Assembly (NCBI GenBank): GCA_900545545.1
Contig: UQZO01000012.1
Span: 5,768 to 69,767 of the forward strand
Source: an uncultured Subdoligranulum sp.
Lineage (GTDB): Bacteria > Bacillota > Clostridia > Oscillospirales > Ruminococcaceae
DNA: 64,000 nucleotides
Direction: 5' to 3'
Shown here: positions 1-7,705 of the stretch, in pieces
Position numbering within the stretch: position 1 is the stretch's first letter
Layout of the letters: the number at the start of each line of letters is the position of its first letter
The notes under the pieces: generated by a model
What the model was told of the DNA's origin: nothing
What the model saw: only the letters and a program-made list of their open reading frames with translations
The model's database searches: none
Translations under genes and position numbers: made by a program

Positions 1-2
1 AT

Positions 3-572
3 GTGATGGGCCGTGCCAAGGATGTGGCCGCCGAGATCGAATTTGTGCGCGCCCGCAAGGCTGACTGCGCCTATATGACCGATCTGCTGGCCGCCGGCAA
101 ACTGCCGCTGCGCGTGACCCACAACGATACCAAGCTGAACAACATCCTGTTCGACAAGGAATCCGGCGAGGGCCTCTGCGTCATCGACCTGGACACCGTC
201 ATGCCGGGCCTGGCTGCCAACGATTTCGGCGATTCCATCCGCTTCGGCGCCAACCACAGCGCCGAGGATGAGCCCGATCTTTCCAAGGTGAACTTTGCCA
301 TCGATCTGTTCGAGATCTACACCAAAGGCTACCTGCAGGCTGCCGGGGATGCTTTCACCCCGCTGGAAAAAGAAACGCTGCCCTGGGGCGCCAAGCTCAT
401 GACGCTGGAATGCGGCATCCGCTTCCTGACCGACTATCTGGAGGGCGACCACTACTTCCACACCACCCGTCCGGGCCAGAACCTGGACCGTGCCCGCACC
501 CAGTTCAAGCTGGTGCAGGATATGGAAGGCTGCTGGGACGAAATGGAAGCCATTGTGAAAAAATACTGCTGA
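3..572 (+). CDS. APH-fold sugar kinase, N-acetylhexosamine 1-kinase (NahK)-like, 5'-truncated by window
   Basis: This is the C-terminal 189 residues of a phosphotransferase of the aminoglycoside phosphotransferase/choline kinase fold; the reading frame is open to the window edge. The catalytic loop HNDTKLNNILFD (Brenner motif H-x-D-x4-N) and the metal-binding IDLDTVMPG segment are both present. The HNDTKLNN form is typical of N-acetylhexosamine 1-kinases, which phosphorylate GlcNAc/GalNAc released from glycans at C1. The closing region GIRFLTDYLEGDHYF is also typical of that group. The N-terminal ATP-binding lobe lies outside the window. The gene ends in an intrinsic terminator. The kinase fold is secure. 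The amino-sugar substrate is inferred from family resemblance only. Confidence 0.75.
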   Translation: MMGRAKDVAAEIEFVRARKADCAYMTDLLAAGKLPLRVTHNDTKLNNILFDKESGEGLCVIDLDTVMPGLAANDFGDSIRFGANHSAEDEPDLSKVNFAIDLFEIYTKGYLQAAGDAFTPLEKETLPWGAKLMTLECGIRFLTDYLEGDHYFHTTRPGQNLDRARTQFKLVQDMEGCWDEMEAIVKKYC

Positions 573-595
573 TCCTTCTTTCTCTCTCCCTACTG

Positions 596-644
596 AAATC
601 CCGCGGCGGATACCTTTTGCAAGGTCCCGCCGCGGGATTTTTAT
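596..644 (+). terminator. Intrinsic terminator after the kinase gene
   Basis: A 14-bp stem (arms at 596-609 and 627-640, GC-rich core CCGCGGCGG/CCGCCGCGG) is followed directly by a T run. It ends the kinase transcript and, because the A/T flanks are symmetrical, may also serve tspO arriving from the other strand. Confidence 0.85.
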
Positions 645-655
645 ATGCTGCCGTT

Positions 656-1117
656 TCAGTTCAGCGCCCACACCGCATAGTTCAGGTAGCCTGCAAAGGT
701 CACCCACAAAAGATAGGGCAGCTGCAGCCAGGCCGCCGCCCGGCTGGTGGCCGCAAAGGCCGCCATCATGGCCAGAATGGCCAACCACAGCAGCACCAGG
801 CAGAGCAGTGCCGCAAAGTAATACCCGCCGCCGAAGAACAGCAGGCTCCAACTGAAATTCAGCGCCAGCTGCAAGGCCCACAGCACCACGGCCTGGGCCA
901 CTTCCGGCCCGCCCTTATTCACCACCAGCGCCAGACCGATGCCCATCAGGATATACAGCACCGACCACACCACCGGGAACACCGCCCCCGGCGGCGTCAG
1001 CGCGGATTTTTCCAGCGTCGGGTAAACGGTTTCCAGCCCCGTGCGGGACAAAAAACCGGCCAGCCCGCCCACGGTCAGCGCCACGATCGGAAACAGCAAA
1101 AATCCCCATTTCTTCAT
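656..1117 (-). CDS. tspO: TspO/MBR family membrane protein
   Basis: A 153-residue integral membrane protein with five predicted helices, the size and layout of bacterial TspO (peripheral benzodiazepine receptor homologue). Recognisable family segments are the Pro-rich turn PPGAVFPVVWSVLYILMG in the first half, the motif ALNFSWSLLFF in helix 3, and the closing LPYLLWVTFAGYLNYAVW. TspO proteins bind porphyrins and tryptophan-derived ligands and act in tetrapyrrole and stress handling; the role in this anaerobe is unknown. The start chosen is the ATG (MKKWGFLLF), because AAGGAG lies 8 nt upstream. An upstream in-frame ATG adds 16 residues without a ribosome binding site. It is transcribed towards the kinase terminator. 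Confidence 0.9.
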   Translation of the reverse strand: MKKWGFLLFPIVALTVGGLAGFLSRTGLETVYPTLEKSALTPPGAVFPVVWSVLYILMGIGLALVVNKGGPEVAQAVVLWALQLALNFSWSLLFFGGGYYFAALLCLVLLWLAILAMMAAFAATSRAAAWLQLPYLLWVTFAGYLNYAVWALN

Positions 1118-1412
1118 AGCGATGCGCTCCTTTCCCTGCCCCACAGTATGCAGCATGGCACACATTTGGTACCGCTATGCACAAAAAGCAGCCGCCCGAA
1201 AAGCGCAGGTGACATAAGAAAACAAAGGTTCTGCAAGAACTGCGAAACATCGCAAAACCGCTGCAAAGCGGTCTATGCAAGGCAGAGGGCTGCAGCACTC
1301 CTTGGTGGAATGCAAAGCCCGATAACGCGGCAGAGGCCGCTTTGCAGACAGAGTTTTGCGACTTTGTTTTCTTATGGAACCGCGCGGAATGGGGCAGCTG
1401 CTTTGTCTTGTA
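1118..1412. other. Intergenic region holding a long imperfect inverted repeat (about 162 bp rod)
   Basis: The segment between tlpA and tspO contains no plausible gene but folds almost end to end. Outer arms at 1214-1227 and 1362-1375 (ATAAGAAAACAAAG and its exact complement) enclose CGCAAAAC/GTTTTGCG at 1251-1258 and 1353-1360. Inside these is CTGCAAAGCGG/CCGCTTTGCAG at 1261-1271 and 1337-1347. An unpaired bubble of roughly 16 nt per side follows, then an apical hairpin around GGGCT/AGCCC. A closing stem, central bubble and apical stem resemble 6S RNA. A MITE or a large terminator are alternatives. The strand cannot be decided because the rod is nearly symmetrical. Confidence 0.5.
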
Positions 1413-2042
1413 TCAGGAACCGGCGATCATATCAATGCCCTTTTGCAGGGTCTCGCCGTCGATGGCGCCCTGGGCCCAGGCCGTCAGGGTACCGTCCGCT
1501 GCAATAAAGTAGGTAGTGGGCAGCGAATAGACTCTGTAGGTCATGGCGGCGTCGGCATCGGTGTCAAACAGCACCGGGAAGGTATACCCCTCCTGTTCCA
1601 GCAGGGCCTGGGCGTTTTCCTTGGTTTCCCGGCCGTTGGTCATGTTCACCATCAGGAACTGCACGTCGGTGGTCTCCTCAAATTTCTGCTGGAACTCCGG
1701 CATCTCACTCTTGCAGGGGCCGCACCAGCTGGCCCAGAAGTTCAGCACCAGCGGCTTGCCGAAATAATCCGAAAGGTTCACGGCGTTGCCGTCGGCATCA
1801 TAGGCCGTGAAATCCGGCGCGATCTGGGAAGGTTCCTCAGTGGGTTCCGGGGTAGGGTCGGCGGCCGTCTCTGTGGTGGCCGGTGTCGCCTGCGGGTCAG
1901 CGGTCTCGGCAGGGACGGGGGTTTCCTCCACCGCCAGTTGGTCGGGCGCATAGCGGCTGCCCAGGGTTTTATACAGAATGCCCGCCCCGGCGATGAGCAC
2001 GACGAGCAGAACCACCAGAATGATGGTCGATTTGTTGCGCAT
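1413..2042 (-). CDS. Membrane-anchored TlpA/ResA-type thiol-disulfide oxidoreductase
   Basis: A 209-residue thioredoxin-fold protein. An N-terminal uncleaved-type hydrophobic segment (about residues 7-28) anchors it outside the membrane. A Pro/Thr/Glu-rich linker follows (about 35-75), then a TlpA-like thioredoxin domain with the redox motif WCGPC (Cys107, Cys110) and the cis-Pro region SLPTTYFI. Such proteins reduce or exchange disulfides on exported proteins, receiving electrons through CcdA. The gene follows ccdA by 10 bp on the same strand with its own AAGGAGG, so the two form an electron-transfer operon. The 3' side runs into the structured element at 1214-1375. Client proteins are not evident. 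Confidence 0.9.
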   Translation of the reverse strand: MRNKSTIILVVLLVVLIAGAGILYKTLGSRYAPDQLAVEETPVPAETADPQATPATTETAADPTPEPTEEPSQIAPDFTAYDADGNAVNLSDYFGKPLVLNFWASWCGPCKSEMPEFQQKFEETTDVQFLMVNMTNGRETKENAQALLEQEGYTFPVLFDTDADAAMTYRVYSLPTTYFIAADGTLTAWAQGAIDGETLQKGIDMIAGS

Positions 2043-2052
2043 AGTTTCCTCC

Positions 2053-2715
2053 TTAGCTCAGCAGGTTCAGAAAACGTCCCATCAGGCCGGTGGCCATCAG
2101 AACGCCGACGACGATGAGAAAGCCGCCGCTGACTGCATTGATGATGTTGTAGTGCCGCTTGATCCAGTCGAAGGCCGTTTTCAGCCGGTCGATGAGGACG
2201 GCGCTGAGCACAAAGGGCACCCCCAGGCCCAGAGAGTAGACGAAGAGCATGAGCATGCCTTCCAGCACATGGCCCTGCTGGGAGGCCAGCACCAGCGCCG
2301 AGCCGAGGAAGGCCCCCACGCAGGGGGTCCACCCCACCGAGAAGATGACGCCGAACACCAGCGCCGAGAAGAAGTTCATATTATCGGCCCGGACGGTGTG
2401 GTTGCTGCCCTTGAACAGCGTGAGTTTGATGACGCCCAGGAAGTTGAGGCCAAAAAAGATGACGATGAGGCCGGAGATCACATTGACGGCGGTCTGGTAG
2501 TGCTGCAAGAAGCTGCCCACGGTACCGACCAACGCCCCCATGAGCACAAACACCACCGTGAAGCCGGTGACAAAGCCAAAGGCGCCGGTGAGGGTCTTGC
2601 GGGTGGAATGTTCCCCGCCGCCTGCAAAGTAGGAGATGTAGACGGGCAGCATGGGCAAAAGACAGGGGGAGACAAAGGTGATGATACCTTCAAGAAAGGA
2701 AATCAGATATTGCAT
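2053..2715 (-). CDS. ccdA: CcdA-type cytochrome c biogenesis / thiol transporter membrane protein
   Basis: A 220-residue polytopic protein of the DsbD transmembrane-domain family (about six helices), which carries reducing equivalents from cytoplasmic thioredoxin across the membrane. Family signatures include FVSPCLLPMLPVYISY near the N terminus and SVGWTPCVGAFLGSAL in the middle; each contributes one of the two redox cysteines embedded in Pro-Cys motifs. The ATG at 2715 is preferred because AGGAG sits 8 nt upstream; an in-frame TTG two codons earlier is too close to it. The downstream tlpA encodes the likely extracellular acceptor. No cytochrome c genes are nearby, so general envelope thiol homeostasis is more likely than haem ligation. 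Confidence 0.93.
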   Translation of the reverse strand: MQYLISFLEGIITFVSPCLLPMLPVYISYFAGGGEHSTRKTLTGAFGFVTGFTVVFVLMGALVGTVGSFLQHYQTAVNVISGLIVIFFGLNFLGVIKLTLFKGSNHTVRADNMNFFSALVFGVIFSVGWTPCVGAFLGSALVLASQQGHVLEGMLMLFVYSLGLGVPFVLSAVLIDRLKTAFDWIKRHYNIINAVSGGFLIVVGVLMATGLMGRFLNLLS

Positions 2716-2758
2716 CGGCAAAACTCCTGTGGATTGTTTTGTTTTATTCTAACGGTAC

Positions 2759-2796
2759 GCCCCGCTCCCTTCCGTGACAAGGTCACGCTGCGGGGC
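2759..2796. repeat. Hairpin upstream of ccdA
   Basis: GCCCCGC (2759-2765) pairs with GCGGGGC (2790-2796) and encloses GTGAC/GTCAC (2774-2778, 2782-2786). It sits between the divergent ccdA and DUF1835 genes, about 45 bp upstream of the ccdA start. There is no T run, so an operator or leader structure is more likely than a terminator. Confidence 0.4.
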
Positions 2797-2880
2797 CACG
2801 CGCTTTATCCTACCATAAACCGGCGTGGTTGTGCAACGGGAAATCTGCCGGGCGGGCTGGGCGGCGGGCAACACCTGTGC

Positions 2881-2886
2881 TATACT
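2881..2886 (+). promoter_or_regulatory. Extended -10 promoter for the DUF1835 gene
   Basis: TGTGC-TATACT carries a TGn extension directly before the -10 hexamer. The -35 region (TGGGCG) is poor, as expected for an extended -10 promoter. The start codon lies 29 nt downstream, preceded by AAGGGGGA. Confidence 0.55.
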
Positions 2887-2914
2887 ATAGAAAAAGCGCA
2901 AGGGGGATTTTTCC

Positions 2915-3862
2915 ATGCTGGAAGTTTTGTTCAGTGAAAGCGCCGCGGGGAGCCTGAAGATGGCCATGAGCCACCACTCGGTCATGGGCGGCTGCATCGG
3001 CATCATTGGCACCCACGAGGACGGTTCGCCATTCTCTGCAGAGGAAACCGCGCATCTGCAGCAGGAACACGAGGAACAGGAGCGCCGCCGCTGGGCCCAG
3101 GCGGTACCGCTGCAGGGCGACACGCGGGACATCCTGCCCTTCCCTCTCTGGCTGAGCATCGGCCCCATTGACGAGGAGGGCATCGGTCCCATGCGGGAAA
3201 CCACGCTGGAGCAGCTGCTTTCCATCTATCCTCAGGGGCGGCAGACGGTGACCGAAATCCTGGCCTCCACCCGCCAAAGGCTGGCCACCCTGCTGAGCCG
3301 GGCAGCCCACGAGCCGGTGCGCCTCTGGGTGGACCACACCCCCGACGCCGCCTGCGGGCTGCGCTGGGTACTGGACCAGCTGCGCCCCCTGGGCTTTGAG
3401 AATCTGGATCTGCAAGTGGTGGAACTGCCCGCCCTGGCGCCCCATGAAGGCGGCGGGCTGGTTTTGTGCAATCTGGGGGAACTGCACCCCAGTGAATGGG
3501 GCCGTCTGGCCCAGACCGCCCGCCCCCTGCCCGCCGATCAGGCTGCCGCCCTGGCGGTGCAATGGCAGCAGCTGAAAGCCCAGGATGCCCCGCTGCGGGC
3601 GGTGCTCAACGGCGTGCTGGTCAGTGCCGCCGAGGACCTGTATGACCCTTACCTGCGGCGGGTGCTGGACGATCTGGAGAACACCTTCCAGGAAGCAGCC
3701 CTCATCGGCCGGACGCTGGCGCAGTTCCCGCTGGGGTTCGGCGATGCCTGGCTGGCCATGCGGGTGGAGCAGTGGATCGCCGACGGCAAACTGGCCGCGG
3801 TGACAAAGCCGGACGCGGACAGCCCTGCTTACCACCGGACGCTGCGAAAAACGGAGGATTGA
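2915..3862 (+). CDS. DUF1835/DUF3658 domain protein of unknown function
   Basis: A 315-residue cytoplasmic protein without a signal peptide or membrane segment. The N-terminal part starts MLEVLFSESAAGSLKMA and contains LSIGPIDEEG, matching the DUF1835 pattern (short beta strand, then a conserved glycine loop and Asp). The C-terminal part (about 240-310), with FGDAWLAMRVEQWIADGKL, resembles DUF3658. The biochemical role of the family is not established. The ATG follows AAGGGGGA at good spacing. The gene is followed after 3 bp by a GNAT acetyltransferase, so the two are probably cotranscribed. The family call rests on motif recall, not a search. Confidence 0.7.
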   Translation: MLEVLFSESAAGSLKMAMSHHSVMGGCIGIIGTHEDGSPFSAEETAHLQQEHEEQERRRWAQAVPLQGDTRDILPFPLWLSIGPIDEEGIGPMRETTLEQLLSIYPQGRQTVTEILASTRQRLATLLSRAAHEPVRLWVDHTPDAACGLRWVLDQLRPLGFENLDLQVVELPALAPHEGGGLVLCNLGELHPSEWGRLAQTARPLPADQAAALAVQWQQLKAQDAPLRAVLNGVLVSAAEDLYDPYLRRVLDDLENTFQEAALIGRTLAQFPLGFGDAWLAMRVEQWIADGKLAAVTKPDADSPAYHRTLRKTED

Positions 3863-3865
3863 CAA

Positions 3866-4318
3866 ATGCTTTTGCGACCTTACACGCCCGCCGATCTGGA
3901 CGAGCTGCTGACCTTATTTTATGAGACGGTGCACACCGTCAACGCCCGGGACTACACCCCGCCCCAGCTGGATGCCTGGGCCCCCCGGGAGGTGGACCGG
4001 GCGCGGTGGGACAGCACGCTGCAAGCCCACACCAGCCTGGTGGCGGTGGAAGCCGGGCAGATCATCGGCTTTGGGGATATCGACAGCACCGGGTATCTGG
4101 ACCGGCTGTACGTCCACAAGGACCACCAGCGCCAGGGGGTAGCCACCGCCCTGTGCGATGCGCTGGAGGCCGCCGTGGCCGCGCCGGTGCTGACCACCCA
4201 CGCTTCCATCACGGCCCGGCCCTTCTTCATCCGGCGGGGGTACACGGTGGTACACGCCCAGCAGGTGGAGCGCTTTGGCGTGGTGATGACCAATTACGTG
4301 ATGAAAAAACAGCGCTGA
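3866..4318 (+). CDS. GNAT family N-acetyltransferase
   Basis: A 150-residue single-domain Gcn5-related acetyltransferase. It begins MLLRPYTPADLDELLTLFYETVHTV and carries the acetyl-CoA pyrophosphate-binding signature LYVHKDHQRQGVATAL (Q/R-x-x-G-x-G/A) in the centre. The closing FFIRRGYTVVHAQQV strand is typical of the YafP-like branch, whose substrates are mostly unknown small molecules or N termini. It lies 3 bp after the DUF1835 gene and is followed by a strong terminator, closing that two-gene unit. Fold assignment is strong; no substrate can be named. Confidence 0.88.
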   Translation: MLLRPYTPADLDELLTLFYETVHTVNARDYTPPQLDAWAPREVDRARWDSTLQAHTSLVAVEAGQIIGFGDIDSTGYLDRLYVHKDHQRQGVATALCDALEAAVAAPVLTTHASITARPFFIRRGYTVVHAQQVERFGVVMTNYVMKKQR

Positions 4319-4333
4319 ATCAGCAAAGAAAAG

Positions 4334-4367
4334 TACCTGGAGGAAAATTTCTCCAGGTATTTTTTGT
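4334..4367 (+). terminator. Intrinsic terminator after the GNAT gene
   Basis: TACCTGGAG (4334-4342) pairs with CTCCAGGTA (4351-4359), followed by a run of T. Confidence 0.85.
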
Positions 4368-4444
4368 TATATTGCAAAAATACAGGGTTGCCGTTCGTTA
4401 GTATAAGCAAAGGATGTTATCCCTTCTGACCAAGGAGGTTCCCT

Positions 4445-5617
4445 ATGAAAATCTTACTGACAACGGATACCTGGACCCCCACCGTCAACGGGGTGGTCAC
4501 TTCCACGGTGGCCTTGCGCGCCGAACTGCAGGCCCGCGGCCACGAGGTGCGGGTGCTGACGCTGGCAGGCAACAGCCACACCTATACCCAGGACGGCGTG
4601 ACCTACCTGGGTTCGCTGGACGCGGGGCTGATCTACCCCGGCGCCCGGCTGCGCGCCCCCGCCCTGAACGGTGCCCTGCACGCCCTGGCCGCCTGGAAAC
4701 CCGACGTGGTCCACTCCCAGTGCGAATTCAGCACCTTTGCCCCGGCCCGGCAGCTGGCCAAAGCCGCCGGTGCTCCGCTGATCCATACCTACCACACCGT
4801 GTACGAGGATTACACCCACTACTTTTCCCCCAGCCGCCGGATGGGCCGCTGTCTGGCGGAACTGTTCACCCGCAGCATCTGCGGTGCCTGTGACGCCGTC
4901 ATTGCACCGACCCGGAAAATCCAATGGCTGCTGACCGGCTACGGCGTGCACTGCCCGGTGCAGGTGATCCCCACCGGGCTGGACCTGGCCCGTTTTGCCG
5001 TGCAGCCCGACCCGGCCCTGCGCGCGGCGCTGGATCTGCCCCGGGGCGAGCCGGTGCTGCTCTACTTAGGGCGGCTGGCCAAGGAGAAGAACATTGCCGA
5101 ACTCATCGGCGCGCTGCCCGCCATTGTCCGCGGGGTGCTGCTGCTTGTGGGCGACGGCCCCGAACGCGCCGCCCTGGAAGCCCAGGCCCGGGCGCTGGGG
5201 GTGGCCCACCGGGTGCGGTTTGCGGGCATGGTGCCCCCGGCCCAGGTGCCCTGCTACTACGCCCTGGCCGATGCCTTTGTGAGTGCTTCCACCAGCGAAG
5301 CCCAGGGGCTGACCTACATTGAAGCGCTGGCCGCCGGGCTGCCGCTGCTCTGCCGGGACGACCCCTGCGTGCAGACGCTGATCACCCCGGGGCAGGACGG
5401 CTGGGTGTACCACACCCCTGCCGAACTGGCCGAGCTGGCCAACGCCCTGCCCTGGGGCGATGGGGCCGCCGCCCTGCGCCAGAAAGCCCGGGAGGCCGCC
5501 GCCCCCTATTCCCGCCAGACCTTCGGTGCCTCGGTGGAGGCGCTCTACCGCCATACCATCCTCGAAAAGACCGCGGCGCCCCGCGCCGCCCGCCCAAAGG
5601 GGGTACTTCTATGGTAA
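4445..5617 (+). CDS. GT4 glycosyltransferase, diacylglycerol glucosyltransferase-like (glycolipid synthesis)
   Basis: A 390-residue GT-B enzyme of family GT4. The N-terminal acceptor domain opens with KILLTTDTWTPTVNGVVTS, the glycine loop and start typical of monoglucosyl-diacylglycerol synthases and mannosyltransferases. The C-terminal donor domain has LYLGRLAKEKNI and the E-x7-E signature EAQGLTYIE. It uses a nucleotide sugar, probably UDP-glucose, on the inner membrane leaflet. AAGGAGG precedes the ATG. The stop overlaps the start of the VTT-domain gene (ATGGTAA), and a CpoA-like glycosyltransferase follows. This context points to stepwise assembly of a diglycosyl-diacylglycerol. Enzyme class is secure; the lipid acceptor is inferred from the neighbour. 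Confidence 0.85.
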   Translation: MKILLTTDTWTPTVNGVVTSTVALRAELQARGHEVRVLTLAGNSHTYTQDGVTYLGSLDAGLIYPGARLRAPALNGALHALAAWKPDVVHSQCEFSTFAPARQLAKAAGAPLIHTYHTVYEDYTHYFSPSRRMGRCLAELFTRSICGACDAVIAPTRKIQWLLTGYGVHCPVQVIPTGLDLARFAVQPDPALRAALDLPRGEPVLLYLGRLAKEKNIAELIGALPAIVRGVLLLVGDGPERAALEAQARALGVAHRVRFAGMVPPAQVPCYYALADAFVSASTSEAQGLTYIEALAAGLPLLCRDDPCVQTLITPGQDGWVYHTPAELAELANALPWGDGAAALRQKAREAAAPYSRQTFGASVEALYRHTILEKTAAPRAARPKGVLLW

Positions 5618-6195
5618 AAACCGTCAACCGTGCAGCCTCGGTGCTGGGACTGGTGCTCTGCTGCGTGCTGGCCTATTCCTTCTGGCGCGCCGGGCTCTTT
5701 GATTCCCGGGAGGCGCTGACCTCCTACATCGGCCAGTTCGGCTGGGCCGGGCCCGCCGTCTTTGTGGCGTTCCAGGCCGTGCAGGTGGTCATTCCCATTC
5801 TGCCGGGCGGGCTGGGCTGCCTGGCGGGGGTCATCCTGTTCGGCGCCTGGCAGGGATTCTGGTACAACTACATCGGCATCTGCATCGGGTCGCTGGCGGC
5901 CTTCGCCATCGCCCGGGCCTGCGGACGGCCGCTGCTGGAATCCCTGTTCCCGCCCAAGATGATCGAAAAGTACGACCGCTGGATGGGCAGCGGCAACCGT
6001 TTTGCCCGCTGGTTCGCCTTTTTGATCTTTATCCCGGTGGCCCCCGACGATTACCTGTGTTTCCTTGCCGGGACCACCCGCATCGACTGGCGGCTGTACA
6101 CCGCCATCATCTTCCTGTGCAAACCCGCGGCCATCGCCCTGTACAGCCTGGGGCTGACCGTGGTGGCGCAGAACGTACTGGGTCTTTGGAGGTGA
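5611..6195 (+). CDS. TVP38/TMEM64 (VTT/DedA-like) membrane protein
   Basis: A 194-residue protein with about five hydrophobic segments and the VTT-domain core: FQAVQVVIPILPGGLGCLAG (Pro-Gly re-entrant region) and the glycine-rich FWYNYIGICIGSLAAFAIARACGRP. The later RFARWFAFLIFIPVAPDDYLCFLAG segment carries the conserved P-x-x-P-x-D-like turn. VTT/DedA proteins are linked to lipid scrambling or carrier-lipid transport. Its position translationally coupled between two lipid glycosyltransferase genes suggests it flips or presents the glycolipid, or its precursor, across the membrane. That role is inference. Start and stop overlap both neighbours closely (7 nt overlap upstream, 5 nt gap downstream). 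Confidence 0.88.
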   Translation: MVKTVNRAASVLGLVLCCVLAYSFWRAGLFDSREALTSYIGQFGWAGPAVFVAFQAVQVVIPILPGGLGCLAGVILFGAWQGFWYNYIGICIGSLAAFAIARACGRPLLESLFPPKMIEKYDRWMGSGNRFARWFAFLIFIPVAPDDYLCFLAGTTRIDWRLYTAIIFLCKPAAIALYSLGLTVVAQNVLGLWR

Positions 6196-6200
6196 CTGCC

Positions 6201-7250
6201 ATGTTTCGTGTTCATATCTACAGCGGCTCGCTGGCTCTGGTGGGCAAAAGCGGCGTGGGACAGGCTGCCAACCACCAGCACAAAGCGCTGGAATGCACCG
6301 GCGCCACGGTGGTGAGCGACTGGCAGCCCCGGGCCGACGTCATCCACATCAACACCGTGCTACCCTGCTCCTTTTGGGCGGCCCGCCGCGCCAAGCGGGA
6401 GGGCATCCCGGTGATCTGGTACGGACATTCCACCGAGGCGGATTTCCGCCATTCCTTTGTGGGGTCCGACCTGCTGGCGCCGCTGTTCAAGCGGTGGCTC
6501 TGCCTGTGCTACAACCAGGCCGACCTCATCCTGACCCCCACCCCTTATGCAGCGGGCATCCTGCGCAGCTACGGTCTGCGGCCCCCCGTGCAGCCCCTTT
6601 CCAACGGGGTGGACACCGACTTTTTTGCCCCTGACCCCGCCCGGCGGGCCGCTTTCCGCGCAGCCTACGGCCTGGCCGACGGCGAGAAAGCCGTCATCAG
6701 TGCGGGGCATTTCATGGAGCGCAAGGGCATTCTGGATTTCATCCAGCTGGCCCGCAGCCTGCCCCAGGTACGCTTTTTCTGGTTCGGCCACACCGACCCG
6801 GCACTGGTGCCCCGCGAAATCCGGCAGGCCATGGCCGCCGCCCCCGCCAACCTGGAATTTCCCGGCTTTCTCTCCCAGAGCAAGCTGCGGGACGCCTACT
6901 GCGGCGCCGACGCCTTCCTGTTCTGCAGCCATGAGGAGACTGAGGGCATTGTGGTGCTGGAAGCCCTGGCCTGCGGTACCCCCACCCTGCTGCGGGATAT
7001 CCCCGTCTACGACGGCTGGCTGACCGACGGCGTCAACGTCTACAAAGGCCGCACCAACGCCGATTTGCAGACAAAACTCACCGGCCTGCTGGAGGGCACC
7101 CTGCCCGATGTGACCGCCGCCGGCCGCCAGGTGGCCGAGGCACGCAGCCTGCCCAACATCGGCCGGGCGCTGCAAAAAATTTATGCAGCGCTGCCCGCCC
7201 GGCAAAAACGCCTGCACCCGGCCTTGCGGCTCCGCCGCAGCGCAGTATAA
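6201..7250 (+). CDS. GT4 glycosyltransferase, CpoA/LafB-like glycolipid glycosyltransferase
   Basis: A 349-residue GT4 enzyme. The segments KSGVGQAANHQHKAL, DVIHINTVLP, WYGHSTEADFRHSFVGS and LILTPTPYA match the pattern of pneumococcal CpoA and listerial LafB. Those enzymes add a second sugar, typically galactose, to glucosyl-diacylglycerol. The E-x7-E donor signature is ETEGIVVLE. The real start is the ATG at 6201 behind GGAGGTG; the longer in-frame ORF upstream overlaps the VTT gene and has no ribosome binding site. With the first GT4 gene it would build the two-sugar anchor lipid that controls membrane curvature and can prime lipoteichoic acid. No LTA synthase gene lies in the window. Confidence 0.85.
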   Translation: MFRVHIYSGSLALVGKSGVGQAANHQHKALECTGATVVSDWQPRADVIHINTVLPCSFWAARRAKREGIPVIWYGHSTEADFRHSFVGSDLLAPLFKRWLCLCYNQADLILTPTPYAAGILRSYGLRPPVQPLSNGVDTDFFAPDPARRAAFRAAYGLADGEKAVISAGHFMERKGILDFIQLARSLPQVRFFWFGHTDPALVPREIRQAMAAAPANLEFPGFLSQSKLRDAYCGADAFLFCSHEETEGIVVLEALACGTPTLLRDIPVYDGWLTDGVNVYKGRTNADLQTKLTGLLEGTLPDVTAAGRQVAEARSLPNIGRALQKIYAALPARQKRLHPALRLRRSAV

Positions 7251-7257
7251 AGACAGA

Positions 7258-7292
7258 AAAATCCCCGGACCTTTGGGTCCGGGGACTTTTGT
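7258..7292. terminator. Bidirectional terminator between glycolipid operon and atpC
   Basis: TCCCCGGACC (7262-7271) pairs with GGTCCGGGGA (7275-7284). A-rich and T-rich flanks on both sides let it stop both converging operons. Confidence 0.85.
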
Positions 7293-7297
7293 TTGTA

Positions 7298-7705
7298 TCA
7301 GGATCTGTGCGAGGTGGCACGCAGACGAGCCGTGGCACGGGCCAGGGCCGCCTTGCTGCTGTAATATTCCCGCTGGCTTTCGTGCTGGCGCAGGCGCTCC
7401 TCGGCACGCTCTTTGGCGCGCTGGGCGCGGGCCGCGTCGATCTCCTCCGGCTTTTCGGCCGTGGAAACCAGCACAACGGCATATTCCGAGGTGATCTCGG
7501 CAAAGCCCTGGGTCACGATCACATTGTGCCAGTTGCCGTCCACCTTGAAGCGGGCTTCGCCCGGCTCCACGGCGGTGACCACCGGTTCATGCCCGGGCAG
7601 CACACCGTATTCGCCGTCCAGCGCGGGCAGCACAAGGCTTTCCACCTGCCCGGTGTAGAACTGACGCTCGGGCGTGATGATCTCCAGCTGAAAGGTCTTT
7701 TCCAT
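7298..7705 (-). CDS. atpC: ATP synthase F1 subunit epsilon
   Basis: A 135-residue central-stalk subunit. The N-terminal beta-sandwich (about 1-85: FQLEIITPERQFYTGQVESLVLPALDGEYGVLPGHEP) binds gamma and the c-ring. The C-terminal helical hairpin (about 90-130: PEEIDAARAQRAKERAEERL) can insert into F1 and inhibit ATP hydrolysis. The ATG overlaps the atpD stop by one base (TGATG), so translation is coupled. It is the last gene of the operon and ends at a strong terminator. Length and motifs are normal for the family. Confidence 0.97.
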   Translation of the reverse strand: MEKTFQLEIITPERQFYTGQVESLVLPALDGEYGVLPGHEPVVTAVEPGEARFKVDGNWHNVIVTQGFAEITSEYAVVLVSTAEKPEEIDAARAQRAKERAEERLRQHESQREYYSSKAALARATARLRATSHRS

